DNA from: Enterocloster lavalensis
GTDB lineage: Bacteria; Bacillota; Clostridia; Lachnospirales; Lachnospiraceae
DNA length: 64,000 bases
Direction: 5' to 3'
Assembly (NCBI RefSeq): GCF_902364025.1
Contig: NZ_CABJCG010000005.1
Coordinates: 122,922 to 186,921 of the forward strand
Below, piece after piece: positions 8,491 to 15,960 of the stretch (position 1 is the first letter of the stretch; every line of letters starts with the position of its first letter). A program made the position numbers and the translations under genes. The notes beneath the pieces were generated by a model. It saw only the letters and a program-made list of their open reading frames with translations. It was not told where the DNA came from and made no database searches.

Positions 8491-9993
8491 ATGCTGGAAT
8501 ACGTTAAGAATCTATGGTTTACAATCTCTCTGAAGAAAAAGCTCGGGGCCTTCGCTGCCATGGTCATTCTGGTCATGGGGCTGTCGGTTGCCTTCAATCT
8601 CCGCATCATGAACTTTTCCCTGGACAGTTTCAATGTAATACTGCAGGACAATTCCCGCTGCCATGATTTCCAGGAAGCCCTGGAGCTGGAAGTCAGCGCC
8701 TTCGAGTCCTATGTCCGGAGCCGGACGCAGGAGCGGCGCGAGGAGTACGTGCTGGCCTGCGTGCGGACCAAACGCTGCCTGCTCTCCCTGCCCTTCAGCT
8801 ACAGCCAGATCGGCCAGGAGCGGTACGCCAGGACCTGGAACCTGCGCAACGGGTATGAGAGCTACAGCGCAGCCCGGGATCTGCTTCTGGAAATGGACCC
8901 GGAGGAGGACGGCTTTGTGCCCGAGCTCTACCGGATCTATGCCATGCAGTCCTACCTTCAGAACTATGCCAGGCGGCTGGTGCAGGTTACGCTGAAGTAC
9001 GGAAACGCCAGCTATCAGGAAAAGGTTTCCGTATTCTACGACATGCCGTATCTGATTCTGATCTTTTCCGTTGTCATGATGATTATTGTCATGGGGCTGA
9101 CCCGGCTGCTGGCCGCGGCACTGGTCTCGCCCATGATGAAAATGGCCCACAACGCCCGCAAGATCGCCAGAAATGATTTCAGCGGGCAGGACCTGACCGT
9201 GCCAAACCGGGATGAGATGGGAGAGCTGGTGAAGGCGTTCAACAAGATGAAGCATGCCACGGAGGGCTATATCAACACCCTGAAAGAGAATAATGAGATG
9301 GCGGAGCTGCTGCACAAGGAGGAGCTGGAAAAGATCGAGATGGAGAAACGCCTGGACGCGGCCAGGTTGGAGCTTCTAAAGAGCCAGATCAACCCGCATT
9401 TCCTGTTTAACACGCTGAATATGATCGCCTGCATGGCTAAGCTGGAGGAGGCGGCCACCACGGAGCGCATGATCGCCAGCATGAGCAATTTGTTCCGCTA
9501 CAACTTAAAGACCTCGGAGCAGATCGTTCCGTTAGAGCGGGAGCTGAAGGTGGTTCAGGACTATATGTATTTACAGCAGATGCGGTTTGGCAGCCGGATC
9601 GGCTACGAGTGTAAGGCGGAAGTGGACCCGAACAGGGTGCTAGTGCCGGCGTTCACCCTGCAGCCGGTGGTGGAAAACGCCATCATCCACGGGCTTTCCA
9701 AAAAGGAGCAGGGTGGGAAAATCGTGATCCGCATCTGGAGAAAGGGCGGCAGCGTGATCATTTCCGTGGCGGACACCGGAGTCGGTATGTCACAGCAGCG
9801 CTGCCGGGAGCTGTCGGAGGCCATGCAGGGCAGCAGGACCTCGGGTATCGGCATTGGACTTGGAAATATTTACCAGAGAATTAACACCATGTATAAGGGC
9901 GGAGGTTTGAAACTGTACAGCAGAGAGGGCAGCGGGACGGTGGTGCAGATGACCATTCCGCAGGACGCAGAGATGAATCCCGCACAGCAGTGA
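8491..9993 (+). CDS. sensor histidine kinase, YesM/LytS-type
   Basis: A 500-residue membrane sensor kinase. Two transmembrane segments (about residues 25-45 and 190-210) bracket an extracellular sensor region, followed by a HAMP domain, a coiled segment, a His_kinase domain with SQINPHFLFNTLNMIACM (phospho-acceptor His about 303), and a HATPase domain with VVENAIIHGLS, DTGVGMS and GIGLGNIYQRI. ATG 8491 has AAGGCGGGGTAGGGG upstream; an earlier in-frame ATG at 8446 has no site. The response regulator gene starts 22 bases downstream and a TRAP transporter follows, so the pair probably senses the TRAP substrate and controls its uptake (inference). Confidence 0.93.
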   Translation: MLEYVKNLWFTISLKKKLGAFAAMVILVMGLSVAFNLRIMNFSLDSFNVILQDNSRCHDFQEALELEVSAFESYVRSRTQERREEYVLACVRTKRCLLSLPFSYSQIGQERYARTWNLRNGYESYSAARDLLLEMDPEEDGFVPELYRIYAMQSYLQNYARRLVQVTLKYGNASYQEKVSVFYDMPYLILIFSVVMMIIVMGLTRLLAAALVSPMMKMAHNARKIARNDFSGQDLTVPNRDEMGELVKAFNKMKHATEGYINTLKENNEMAELLHKEELEKIEMEKRLDAARLELLKSQINPHFLFNTLNMIACMAKLEEAATTERMIASMSNLFRYNLKTSEQIVPLERELKVVQDYMYLQQMRFGSRIGYECKAEVDPNRVLVPAFTLQPVVENAIIHGLSKKEQGGKIVIRIWRKGGSVIISVADTGVGMSQQRCRELSEAMQGSRTSGIGIGLGNIYQRINTMYKGGGLKLYSREGSGTVVQMTIPQDAEMNPAQQ

Positions 9994-10015
9994 CAGAGGT
10001 GAGGAGGGAGAGAGT

Positions 10016-10837
10016 ATGTATCGTGTGTTGATTGCGGACGACGAGATGATCGAGCGGGCGGTTCTTTACAAAACGCTCCACAAGAATCTGGGGGACCAGT
10101 GCGCCATTTTCCAGGCGGAAAACGGGCGTGAGGCCCTGCGCATCTACGAGGAGGAGAAGATCCAGATTGCGATTCTGGACATCGAGATGCCGGGAATTAA
10201 CGGCATCGAGGCGGCGCAGCGGATCCGGGAAACGGACAAGGACTGCTGCATCATTTTCCTCACCGCTTTTGACGAATTTTCCTATGCCAAAAAGGCGATT
10301 ATGATCCGCGCGTTGGATTACCTGTTAAAACCCTACGACGAGCAGGAACTGATGCTGGTGATGGAGGAGGCCATGCGGCTTACGGATGAGCATCTGGCGG
10401 ACGCGGCGGCCTTAAGTGGCCGGGGCCAGGCAGCGGGGATGGGAGCCGGGGAGACAGCCGCCGCCCAGGAGCCGCGGGAGGAGATGGAGGAGGACGGAAA
10501 TATCCGCCTGTCCAAGGTGGCGGAGCTGATCAGCCAGTACATCCGCGAAAATTACATGTACGATATCTCCATGCAGGAGCTGGCACGCACCATGAATTAC
10601 TCCGAGCCGTATTTCTGCAAGCTGTTCAAACAGTGCTTTAACAAGAACTTCACCTCCTACCTGACAGAGTACCGGGTGGAGGAGGCAAAGAAGATGCTGG
10701 AGCAGCCCACGGTCAACGTGAAGGAGATCGGCAAGGCGGTGGGTTACGGGGACTCCAATTATTTTGCCAAAGTATTCAAGCGGATTACGGGCCAGAGCCC
10801 CACGGAATACCGTTTGTACATTTTCCAGAGGGGATAA
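10016..10837 (+). CDS. response regulator, YesN type (receiver + AraC-type HTH)
   Basis: A 273-residue DNA-binding partner of the preceding kinase. Residues 1-120 are a receiver domain with ADDE, phospho-acceptor Asp about 55 in ILDIEMPGING, the conserved Thr in FLTAFDEF and Lys in YLLKPYDE. A flexible Ala/Gly/Glu linker (about 130-160) leads to a C-terminal AraC/XylS helix-turn-helix pair (ELARTMNYSEPYFCKLFKQ and IGKAVGYGDSNYFAKVFKR). A ribosome site GTGAGGAGGGAGAGT precedes ATG 10016. Likely target: the TRAP operon starting at 11029. Confidence 0.94.
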   Translation: MYRVLIADDEMIERAVLYKTLHKNLGDQCAIFQAENGREALRIYEEEKIQIAILDIEMPGINGIEAAQRIRETDKDCCIIFLTAFDEFSYAKKAIMIRALDYLLKPYDEQELMLVMEEAMRLTDEHLADAAALSGRGQAAGMGAGETAAAQEPREEMEEDGNIRLSKVAELISQYIRENYMYDISMQELARTMNYSEPYFCKLFKQCFNKNFTSYLTEYRVEEAKKMLEQPTVNVKEIGKAVGYGDSNYFAKVFKRITGQSPTEYRLYIFQRG

Positions 10838-10925
10838 AGATTGTATAAAGATAAAACTGTGCCTTGTGCATAAATAAAATGCTAAAACAGGTTAAAATCC
10901 TACTATGATTCACAAAAAATTACCA

Positions 10926-10954
10926 TGTTCAGAACGTGTTTTTCCTCTTATAAT
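10926..10954 (+). promoter_or_regulatory. promoter of TRAP operon with small palindrome
   Basis: A perfect TATAAT (10949-10954) sits 17 bases after a weak TGTTCA (10926-10931). The -35 region overlaps the palindrome GTTC-A-GAAC (10927-10935). A poor -35 box plus a palindrome is the arrangement expected of an activator-dependent promoter, and the AraC-type regulator is encoded just upstream. Activation is inferred. Confidence 0.55.
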
Positions 10955-11028
10955 TAATATAACGTAAGAAAAACGTTATGATTTAGAAAAGAACATATAA
11001 AAAATGTATTAAGAGGAGGACATGTGAC

Positions 11029-12156
11029 ATGAAAAAAAGATGGCTTAGCACAGCGCTGTGCGCAGTTATGGTAGCATCCGCTCTGACCGGTTGCGGAGGC
11101 GGCGCCAAGGAGACCACGGCGGCGGCAACCGAAGCTGCTACTGAGGCAAAGACCGAGGCGGCAACCGAAGCTGCGACTGAAGCTGCTACCGAGGCAGGTT
11201 CCGAGGCGGCTGCGGACACGGCGAAGGAGCCGGTTGGACCGGAAGTTACCCTGGTTATGGCGGAAGTAAACCCGTTAGACACCATCGTTGGCCAGACCGA
11301 TTCCAAGTTTAAAGAGAGAGTTGAGGAGCTGTCCGGCGGCGCCATCAAAATCGACCTGCAGGCCAGCGGCGTTCTGGGTTCTGAGAACGACGTTCTGGAT
11401 ACCATGCTGGGCGGCGGCGGAACCATTGAGATCTCCCGTATTTCCGCATTTGCTCTGACCAGCTACGGCGGCGAGAAGTCCAAACTGTTATCCGTACCCT
11501 ATACCTTCGCAGGCCGCGATCATTTCTGGAACTTTGTAAACAGCGACTTAGCTCCTCAGTTCCTGCTTGAGCCCCACGAGAACGGCACAGGCGTGAGAGG
11601 ACTGTTCTACGGCGAGGAAGGTTTCCGTCATTTCTTCACCGTGAAAGAGATCACCGGATTAGACGACTTAAAGGGCATGAAGCTGCGTGTGTCCAACGAC
11701 CCGATCATGAACGGCATGGTGGAAGGCTTAGGAGCCAGCCCCACGGTTGTATCCTTCAACGAGCTGTACTCCGCACTGCAGACCGGCGTTGTGGACGGCG
11801 CTGAGCAGCCCATCGCAAACTACAAGTCCAACGCATTCCAGGAGGTTGCCCCCAACCTGATCCTCGACGGTCATACTCTGGGCGCAATCCAGGTTATCAT
11901 CACGGATGAGGCATGGGATAAGCTGACCCCCGAGCAGCAGGATATCCTGATGCAGGCCGGCAAAGAGGCTTCCGAGTTCAACCGTCAGATTTCCGAGGAA
12001 GCTGAGAATAAGGTGCTTGACGAGCTGAAGGCAGATGGAATCAATGTGATCGAGGTCGACGACATCACTCCCTGGCAGGAAGCTTGTAAGGACATCATCA
12101 ACGAGTCCACGAAGGATAACGCCGAGCTGTACCAGCAGATCCTTGATATGAAGTAA
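11029..12156 (+). CDS. dctP: TRAP transporter solute-binding lipoprotein (DctP family)
   Basis: A 375-residue extracytoplasmic binding protein tethered by lipid. The signal peptide ends in the lipobox LTGC (Cys about 23), followed by an Ala/Thr/Glu-rich linker of about 45 residues. The DctP fold shows ASGVLGSENDVLDTMLGGG, LDDLKGMKLRVSND, GASPTVVSFNELYSALQTG and VVDGAEQPIANYKS, the family's carboxylate-binding region. It delivers an organic acid to the membrane subunits encoded next. The ribosome site is AAGAGGAGGACATGTG. The ligand cannot be read from the sequence. Confidence 0.95.
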   Translation: MKKRWLSTALCAVMVASALTGCGGGAKETTAAATEAATEAKTEAATEAATEAATEAGSEAAADTAKEPVGPEVTLVMAEVNPLDTIVGQTDSKFKERVEELSGGAIKIDLQASGVLGSENDVLDTMLGGGGTIEISRISAFALTSYGGEKSKLLSVPYTFAGRDHFWNFVNSDLAPQFLLEPHENGTGVRGLFYGEEGFRHFFTVKEITGLDDLKGMKLRVSNDPIMNGMVEGLGASPTVVSFNELYSALQTGVVDGAEQPIANYKSNAFQEVAPNLILDGHTLGAIQVIITDEAWDKLTPEQQDILMQAGKEASEFNRQISEEAENKVLDELKADGINVIEVDDITPWQEACKDIINESTKDNAELYQQILDMK

Positions 12157-12172
12157 ATTGCCACTATTTAAG

Positions 12173-12208
12173 GGCACAGGGGAGCAATGCCTCTGTGCCT
12201 GATTTTTT
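12173..12208 (+). terminator. intercistronic terminator between dctP and dctQ
   Basis: GGCACAG (12173-12179) pairs with CTGTGCC (12193-12199), with further inner pairing, followed by GA and a T6 tract. Placed between binding protein and permease genes, it could allow partial read-through and so excess of DctP over DctQM. Confidence 0.6.
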
Positions 12209-12223
12209 GAAAGGGGGATCAAT

Positions 12224-12748
12224 ATGCCGGCTATTTTTGAAAAGATTGACAGGATTAAACCGTTTTACGATCTGACTTACAAAGTCGTGCTGTTTGTATG
12301 CAAGGTGCTTTTGGTCATTGATATTGCGATTACGAGTATGGCGGTTGCGGGCCGTTACATACCGTTTATACCGGATCCGGCCTGGAGCGAGGAGGTCGTT
12401 TTGACCTGCATGTCGTACATGGCGGTGCTCTCCGCGGCTCTGGCCATCCGCCGTGGTGCTCATATCCGCATGACCGCTCTGGACGGTTACATGCCAAAAT
12501 GGGCGGTAAAAGCCCTGGACATTTTCGCGGACGTGGCGGTTCTGATATTGGCTTTTATTATGATCACCGTGGGCTGGAGATACGCCACCGGGATCGGCTC
12601 CAAGGGAACTTACGTCAGCATGCCCAAGGTTTCCAGATTCTGGATGTACTTCCCCGTGCCTCTGGCAGGCGTGGCTATGATTATTTTTGAGATCGAGGCC
12701 CTGTACAACCATGTTAAGGGTATTTTTGTAAAGGAGGAAAATCGATAA
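12224..12748 (+). CDS. dctQ: TRAP transporter small permease (DctQ family)
   Basis: A 174-residue membrane protein with four predicted transmembrane helices (about residues 20-40, 55-75, 98-118 and 135-155), the usual layout of the small TRAP subunit. The middle carries RRGAHIRMTALDGYMP, resembling the conserved R-GAHI--D stretch of DctQ. GAAAGGGGG precedes ATG 12224. Its stop overlaps the dctM start by one base (TAATG), indicating translational coupling. Confidence 0.92.
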   Translation: MPAIFEKIDRIKPFYDLTYKVVLFVCKVLLVIDIAITSMAVAGRYIPFIPDPAWSEEVVLTCMSYMAVLSAALAIRRGAHIRMTALDGYMPKWAVKALDIFADVAVLILAFIMITVGWRYATGIGSKGTYVSMPKVSRFWMYFPVPLAGVAMIIFEIEALYNHVKGIFVKEENR

Positions 12749-14052
12749 TGGATGCAAACACAATGGCAATCGTTGTCCTTTTGGGCAGTTTCTTCCTGAT
12801 GGTGCTCCTGCGTTTCCCCATCGCCTACGCGGTGGCTCTCTCTTCCGTGCTCTGCCTTCTGGCTCAGGGCAAGAACTTAAACTCGGTCTGCCAGCTGATG
12901 GTTAAGGGAATCAGCTCCTTCAGCCTGATGGCGGTCCCCTTCTTCATCACCATGGGCTGTCTCATGGGTTCCGGAGGTATTTCCGAAAAGCTGATCGCGC
13001 TGGCCAACGCCTGTGTGGGCTGGATGCGCGGTGGCATGGCGATGGTGAATATCGTGGCCTCCTATTTCTTCGGCGGAATCTCCGGCTCTGCTTCCGCGGA
13101 CACCGCTTCCCTGGGTTCCATTCTGATTCCCATGATGGTGGATCAGGGTTACGACGACGATTTCTCCACCGCGGTCACCATCACCTCCTCCTGTGAGGGC
13201 CTGCTGGTGCCGCCCAGCCACAACATGGTTATTTACGCCACCACGGCAGGCAGTATCTCCGTGGGAAGCCTGTTTTTAGCCGGATATCTGCCCGGCGCTC
13301 TGCTGGCGCTGAGCCTGATGATCGGCTCCTATATCATTTCCGTAAAGCGCAATTACCCCAAGGGCGACAAGTTCAGCCTGATCAACCTGTTTAAGCAGTT
13401 GGGTATCTCCTTCTGGGCCCTGGCCGCGGTTCTGATCGTGGTGTTCGGCGTAGTTGGCGGCGTGTTCACCGCCACCGAGTCCGCCGCAATCGCGGTTATC
13501 TACAGCCTGATCGTCAGCGTGTTCATTTACAGGGGACTGGACTGGAAGGGCGTTTGGCGGGTCCTGGGCGACTGTGTGGATACGCTCTCCATCGTGCTGA
13601 TCCTGATCGCCACCTCCAACATTTTTGGCAACTGCCTGACCCAGCTGCATGTGCCGGATATGGCGGCTAAGGCTATGACCGGTTTGACGGACAACCGGAT
13701 TCTGCTGGCGCTGATGCTGAATCTGATCCTGCTGGTTCTGGGCTGTATCATGGATATGGCACCTATCATTCTGATCGCGACGCCGATTCTGCTGCCCATC
13801 GCTACCTCCATCGGTATCGATCCCATCCAGTTCGGTATTATGGTTGTTTTAAACTGCGGTATCGGCCTTCTGACCCCGCCGGTGGGCGCGGTGCTGTTCA
13901 TCGGTTCCGCTGTGTCAAAGGTGCCTATGGAACGGGTGGTAAAGGCTACGCTGCCATTCTACCTGTGTATGATTATCACCCTGCTGCTGATTACCTTTGT
14001 CCCGGCGGTCAGCCTGTGGCTGCCTTCTGTGTTGGGCGGCATGGCGAAATAA
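12748..14052 (+). CDS. dctM: TRAP transporter large permease (DctM family)
   Basis: A 434-residue integral membrane protein of about 12 helices, the Na+-driven translocation subunit. Family segments include FFGGISGSASADTASLGSIL, GLLVPPSHNMVIYA, FTATESAAIAVIYSL and GIGLLTPPVGAVLF. Length is typical. It directly follows dctQ with a one-base overlap and completes a DctPQM importer downstream of its presumed two-component regulator. Confidence 0.96.
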   Translation: MDANTMAIVVLLGSFFLMVLLRFPIAYAVALSSVLCLLAQGKNLNSVCQLMVKGISSFSLMAVPFFITMGCLMGSGGISEKLIALANACVGWMRGGMAMVNIVASYFFGGISGSASADTASLGSILIPMMVDQGYDDDFSTAVTITSSCEGLLVPPSHNMVIYATTAGSISVGSLFLAGYLPGALLALSLMIGSYIISVKRNYPKGDKFSLINLFKQLGISFWALAAVLIVVFGVVGGVFTATESAAIAVIYSLIVSVFIYRGLDWKGVWRVLGDCVDTLSIVLILIATSNIFGNCLTQLHVPDMAAKAMTGLTDNRILLALMLNLILLVLGCIMDMAPIILIATPILLPIATSIGIDPIQFGIMVVLNCGIGLLTPPVGAVLFIGSAVSKVPMERVVKATLPFYLCMIITLLLITFVPAVSLWLPSVLGGMAK

Positions 14053-14095
14053 AGGCTGCGGGGCTTGCATAATCCGTAAAATTACGCTATGATTT

Positions 14096-14133
14096 TATAA
14101 TCAGGCATTAACGTGAGTTAATGCCTGATTATA
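14096..14133 (+). terminator. terminator-like inverted repeat after TRAP operon
   Basis: A perfect inverted repeat: TAATCAGGCATTAA (14098-14111) pairs with TTAATGCCTGATTA (14118-14131), loop CGTGAG, with one or two further flanking pairs. T-rich sequence lies on both sides, so it may act in both directions. Confidence 0.65.
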
Positions 14134-14208
14134 TAAGAAACGGTTTTTACGCCGGCCCGGGGCGGGCGTTGAAGGCCGAAACTGTGATTGGCGAAAGGGG
14201 AACCGGTT

Positions 14209-14679
14209 ATGAAATACCAGTACACTTACCGGAACACGGCTGCCGAACTGTGGCAGCTGTCCATGTATTACACCTATGGTTCCTTGGTGGGACTCTGCAA
14301 CATTATTTTTACCGTGGCGATCATCGTCATGGGCATTTCCAGATGGCCGGAGCTGAGCAATCTTATGCGAGGGCTTGTTCTGCTGTGCAGCCTTCTGTTT
14401 ACGGTGATCCAGCCCATAGCGGTGTACCGCAAGGCGCAGAAGCAGGCGGCGGGGATCACGGCGGACACCCGGGTGGGGTTCGACGACGCGGGGCTGCATG
14501 TGTTGACAGGGGACAAGGACGCTGTTTTGGCGTGGAGCAAGGTGAAGAAAATTTCCAAAAAGCCTACCATGATTGTCATTTTTTCGGACACCACCCACGG
14601 ATTTGTGCTGAGCAACCGGGTGCTGGGATCGGACCGGGCGGCATTTTACAGCTATATTGCCTCAAAGGTAAAGAGATAA
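14209..14679 (+). CDS. YcxB-like membrane protein
   Basis: A 156-residue protein with two adjacent transmembrane helices (about residues 28-48 and 55-75) and a C-terminal cytoplasmic domain of mixed strands (GFDDAGLHVLTGDKDAVLAW, then VKKISKKPTMIVIFSD and FVLSNRVLG). This layout matches the YcxB-like family, which has a PH-like fold and no known function. ATG 14209 is preceded by CGAAAGGGGAACCGG. It is set apart from the TRAP genes by a strong inverted repeat and followed by a short GC hairpin. Confidence 0.72.
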   Translation: MKYQYTYRNTAAELWQLSMYYTYGSLVGLCNIIFTVAIIVMGISRWPELSNLMRGLVLLCSLLFTVIQPIAVYRKAQKQAAGITADTRVGFDDAGLHVLTGDKDAVLAWSKVKKISKKPTMIVIFSDTTHGFVLSNRVLGSDRAAFYSYIASKVKR

Positions 14680-14684
14680 TGGCT

Positions 14685-14712
14685 GGACCCCGGCGGGTCC
14701 GGCTTTATGTTT
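14685..14712 (+). terminator. weak intrinsic terminator
   Basis: GGACCC (14685-14690) pairs with GGGTCC (14695-14700), followed by GGCTTTATGTTT. The T-run is interrupted, so efficiency is uncertain. Confidence 0.45.
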
Positions 14713-14773
14713 CTTGCCGGAGCAGCCGGGCCCGGGTGGGACTGCCCGGGATTCCGGTTTGTGAGGAGGTCTG

Positions 14774-14863
14774 ATGAATTTGGAGGAACGAGGGATGGAT
14801 CAGGGGATATTGAGGCAGAGGGCGGACTGGCTGGGGCAGGAGAAGGGGGGAGAGGCGCGGTGA
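14774..14863 (+). CDS. 29-residue small ORF, translationally coupled to second dctP
   Basis: A short frame beginning ATG at 14774 with a near-perfect ribosome site (GTGAGGAGGTCTG) and coding for MNLEERGMDQGIL, then RQRADWLGQEKGGEAR. Its TGA (14861-14863) overlaps the GTG start of the second binding protein (14860) in a GTGA junction. It is hydrophilic and rich in charged residues. I do not recognise a family. It may be a leader peptide whose translation opens the downstream start, or a small functional protein. Confidence 0.45.
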   Translation: MNLEERGMDQGILRQRADWLGQEKGGEAR

Positions 14864-15867
14864 AAACGAAAATGGCGGTGTTTCTCCTGTGCGGCGCAGC
14901 GCTTTTGACCGCGTGCGCAGGGGCAAGGGGAGGAAAGGCGGATTCCGTGGTTCCGGAATTTGTGCTCACCTATGCTGAGAACCAGGCGGAGGACTATCCC
15001 ACCACCCAGGGGGCTTACAAGTTCGCTGAGCTGGTGAACCAGCGGACCAACGGGAAGATCGAAATCCAGGTCAACGCCGGGGGCACGCTGGGGGACGAGC
15101 GCTCGGTGATCGAGCAGCTTATGTTCGGCGGCGTGGACTTCGCCCGGGTGTCCCTGTCGCCCCTTGCGGAGTTCGTGCCCAAGCTGAACGTGCTGCAGAT
15201 GCCTTACCTCTACACCGGGCCGGAGCACATGTGGCGCGTCCTGGAGGGGAAAATCGGCGACGACTTTATGAATTCCTTCGGGGATTCCAACCTCATTCCG
15301 CTGTCCTGGTACGACGCGGGGGCCCGGAATTTTTACAATTCGGTGCGCCCCATCGAGACGTTGGAGGACATTCGGGGGATGAATATCCGGGTTCAGGAAT
15401 CGGAGCTGATGGTGGACACCATCAAGGCGCTGGGGGCCAACCCGGTTCCCATGGCTTACGGGGACGTCTACTCCGGCCTGCAGACCGGGAAAATCGACGG
15501 GGCCGAGAACAACTGGCCCTCCTACGAGTCCACCAGGCACTACGAGGTGGCCGGATATTATACTATTGACGAGCACACCAGGGTGCCGGAGCTGCAGCTG
15601 GTGGCCCAGTCCACCTGGGATAAGCTGTCCCCGGAATACCAGAACATCATCCGGGAATGTGCGCAGGAATCCGCGGTCTATGAGCGGAAGCTGTGGCAGG
15701 AGCGGGAAAAGATCTCAGAGCAGAAGATCCGGGAAGCGGGCTGCGTGATCACGGAGCTGTCAGCGGAGGAGAAGGCGCGGTTCCAGGATGCGGTTTCCCC
15801 AATGTACGAGCTGTACTGCGCGGATTATGTGGACATTATCGACCAGATTGTGGCGGCCGGAAAATAG
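14860..15867 (+). CDS. TRAP solute-binding lipoprotein (second DctP paralogue)
   Basis: A 335-residue DctP-family binding lipoprotein. GTG 14860, with AGAAGGGGGGAG upstream, gives a compact signal peptide MKTKMAVFLLCGAALLTAC with lipobox LTAC. Family regions follow: NAGGTLGDERSVIEQLMFGG, LSWYDAGARNFYNSVRPI, IRGMNIRVQESELMVD, GANPVPMAYGDVYSGLQTG and KIDGAENNWPSYEST. The frame is open upstream to 14707, but that region is poor coding sequence. No permease accompanies it, so it may feed the DctQM upstream or act as a sensor component. It differs clearly from the first DctP and lacks its long linker. Confidence 0.88.
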   Translation: MKTKMAVFLLCGAALLTACAGARGGKADSVVPEFVLTYAENQAEDYPTTQGAYKFAELVNQRTNGKIEIQVNAGGTLGDERSVIEQLMFGGVDFARVSLSPLAEFVPKLNVLQMPYLYTGPEHMWRVLEGKIGDDFMNSFGDSNLIPLSWYDAGARNFYNSVRPIETLEDIRGMNIRVQESELMVDTIKALGANPVPMAYGDVYSGLQTGKIDGAENNWPSYESTRHYEVAGYYTIDEHTRVPELQLVAQSTWDKLSPEYQNIIRECAQESAVYERKLWQEREKISEQKIREAGCVITELSAEEKARFQDAVSPMYELYCADYVDIIDQIVAAGK

Positions 15868-15893
15868 ATGCCAGATTTGATAAAACCAGAGCG

Positions 15894-15942
15894 AAAAAAG
15901 CGCCCGGCGGGTTCCATGGTGTTGGAACCGCCGGGCGCTTTT
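15894..15942. terminator. bidirectional terminator between convergent genes
   Basis: A long GC-rich stem: AGCGCCCGGCGGGTTCCA (15899-15916) pairs with TGGAACCGCCGGGCGCT (15923-15939) with one bulged G. It is flanked by an A-run on the left and TTTT on the right, so it can terminate both convergent genes. Confidence 0.85.
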
Positions 15943-15960
15943 GCCTCTGCGTTTGGTGAA

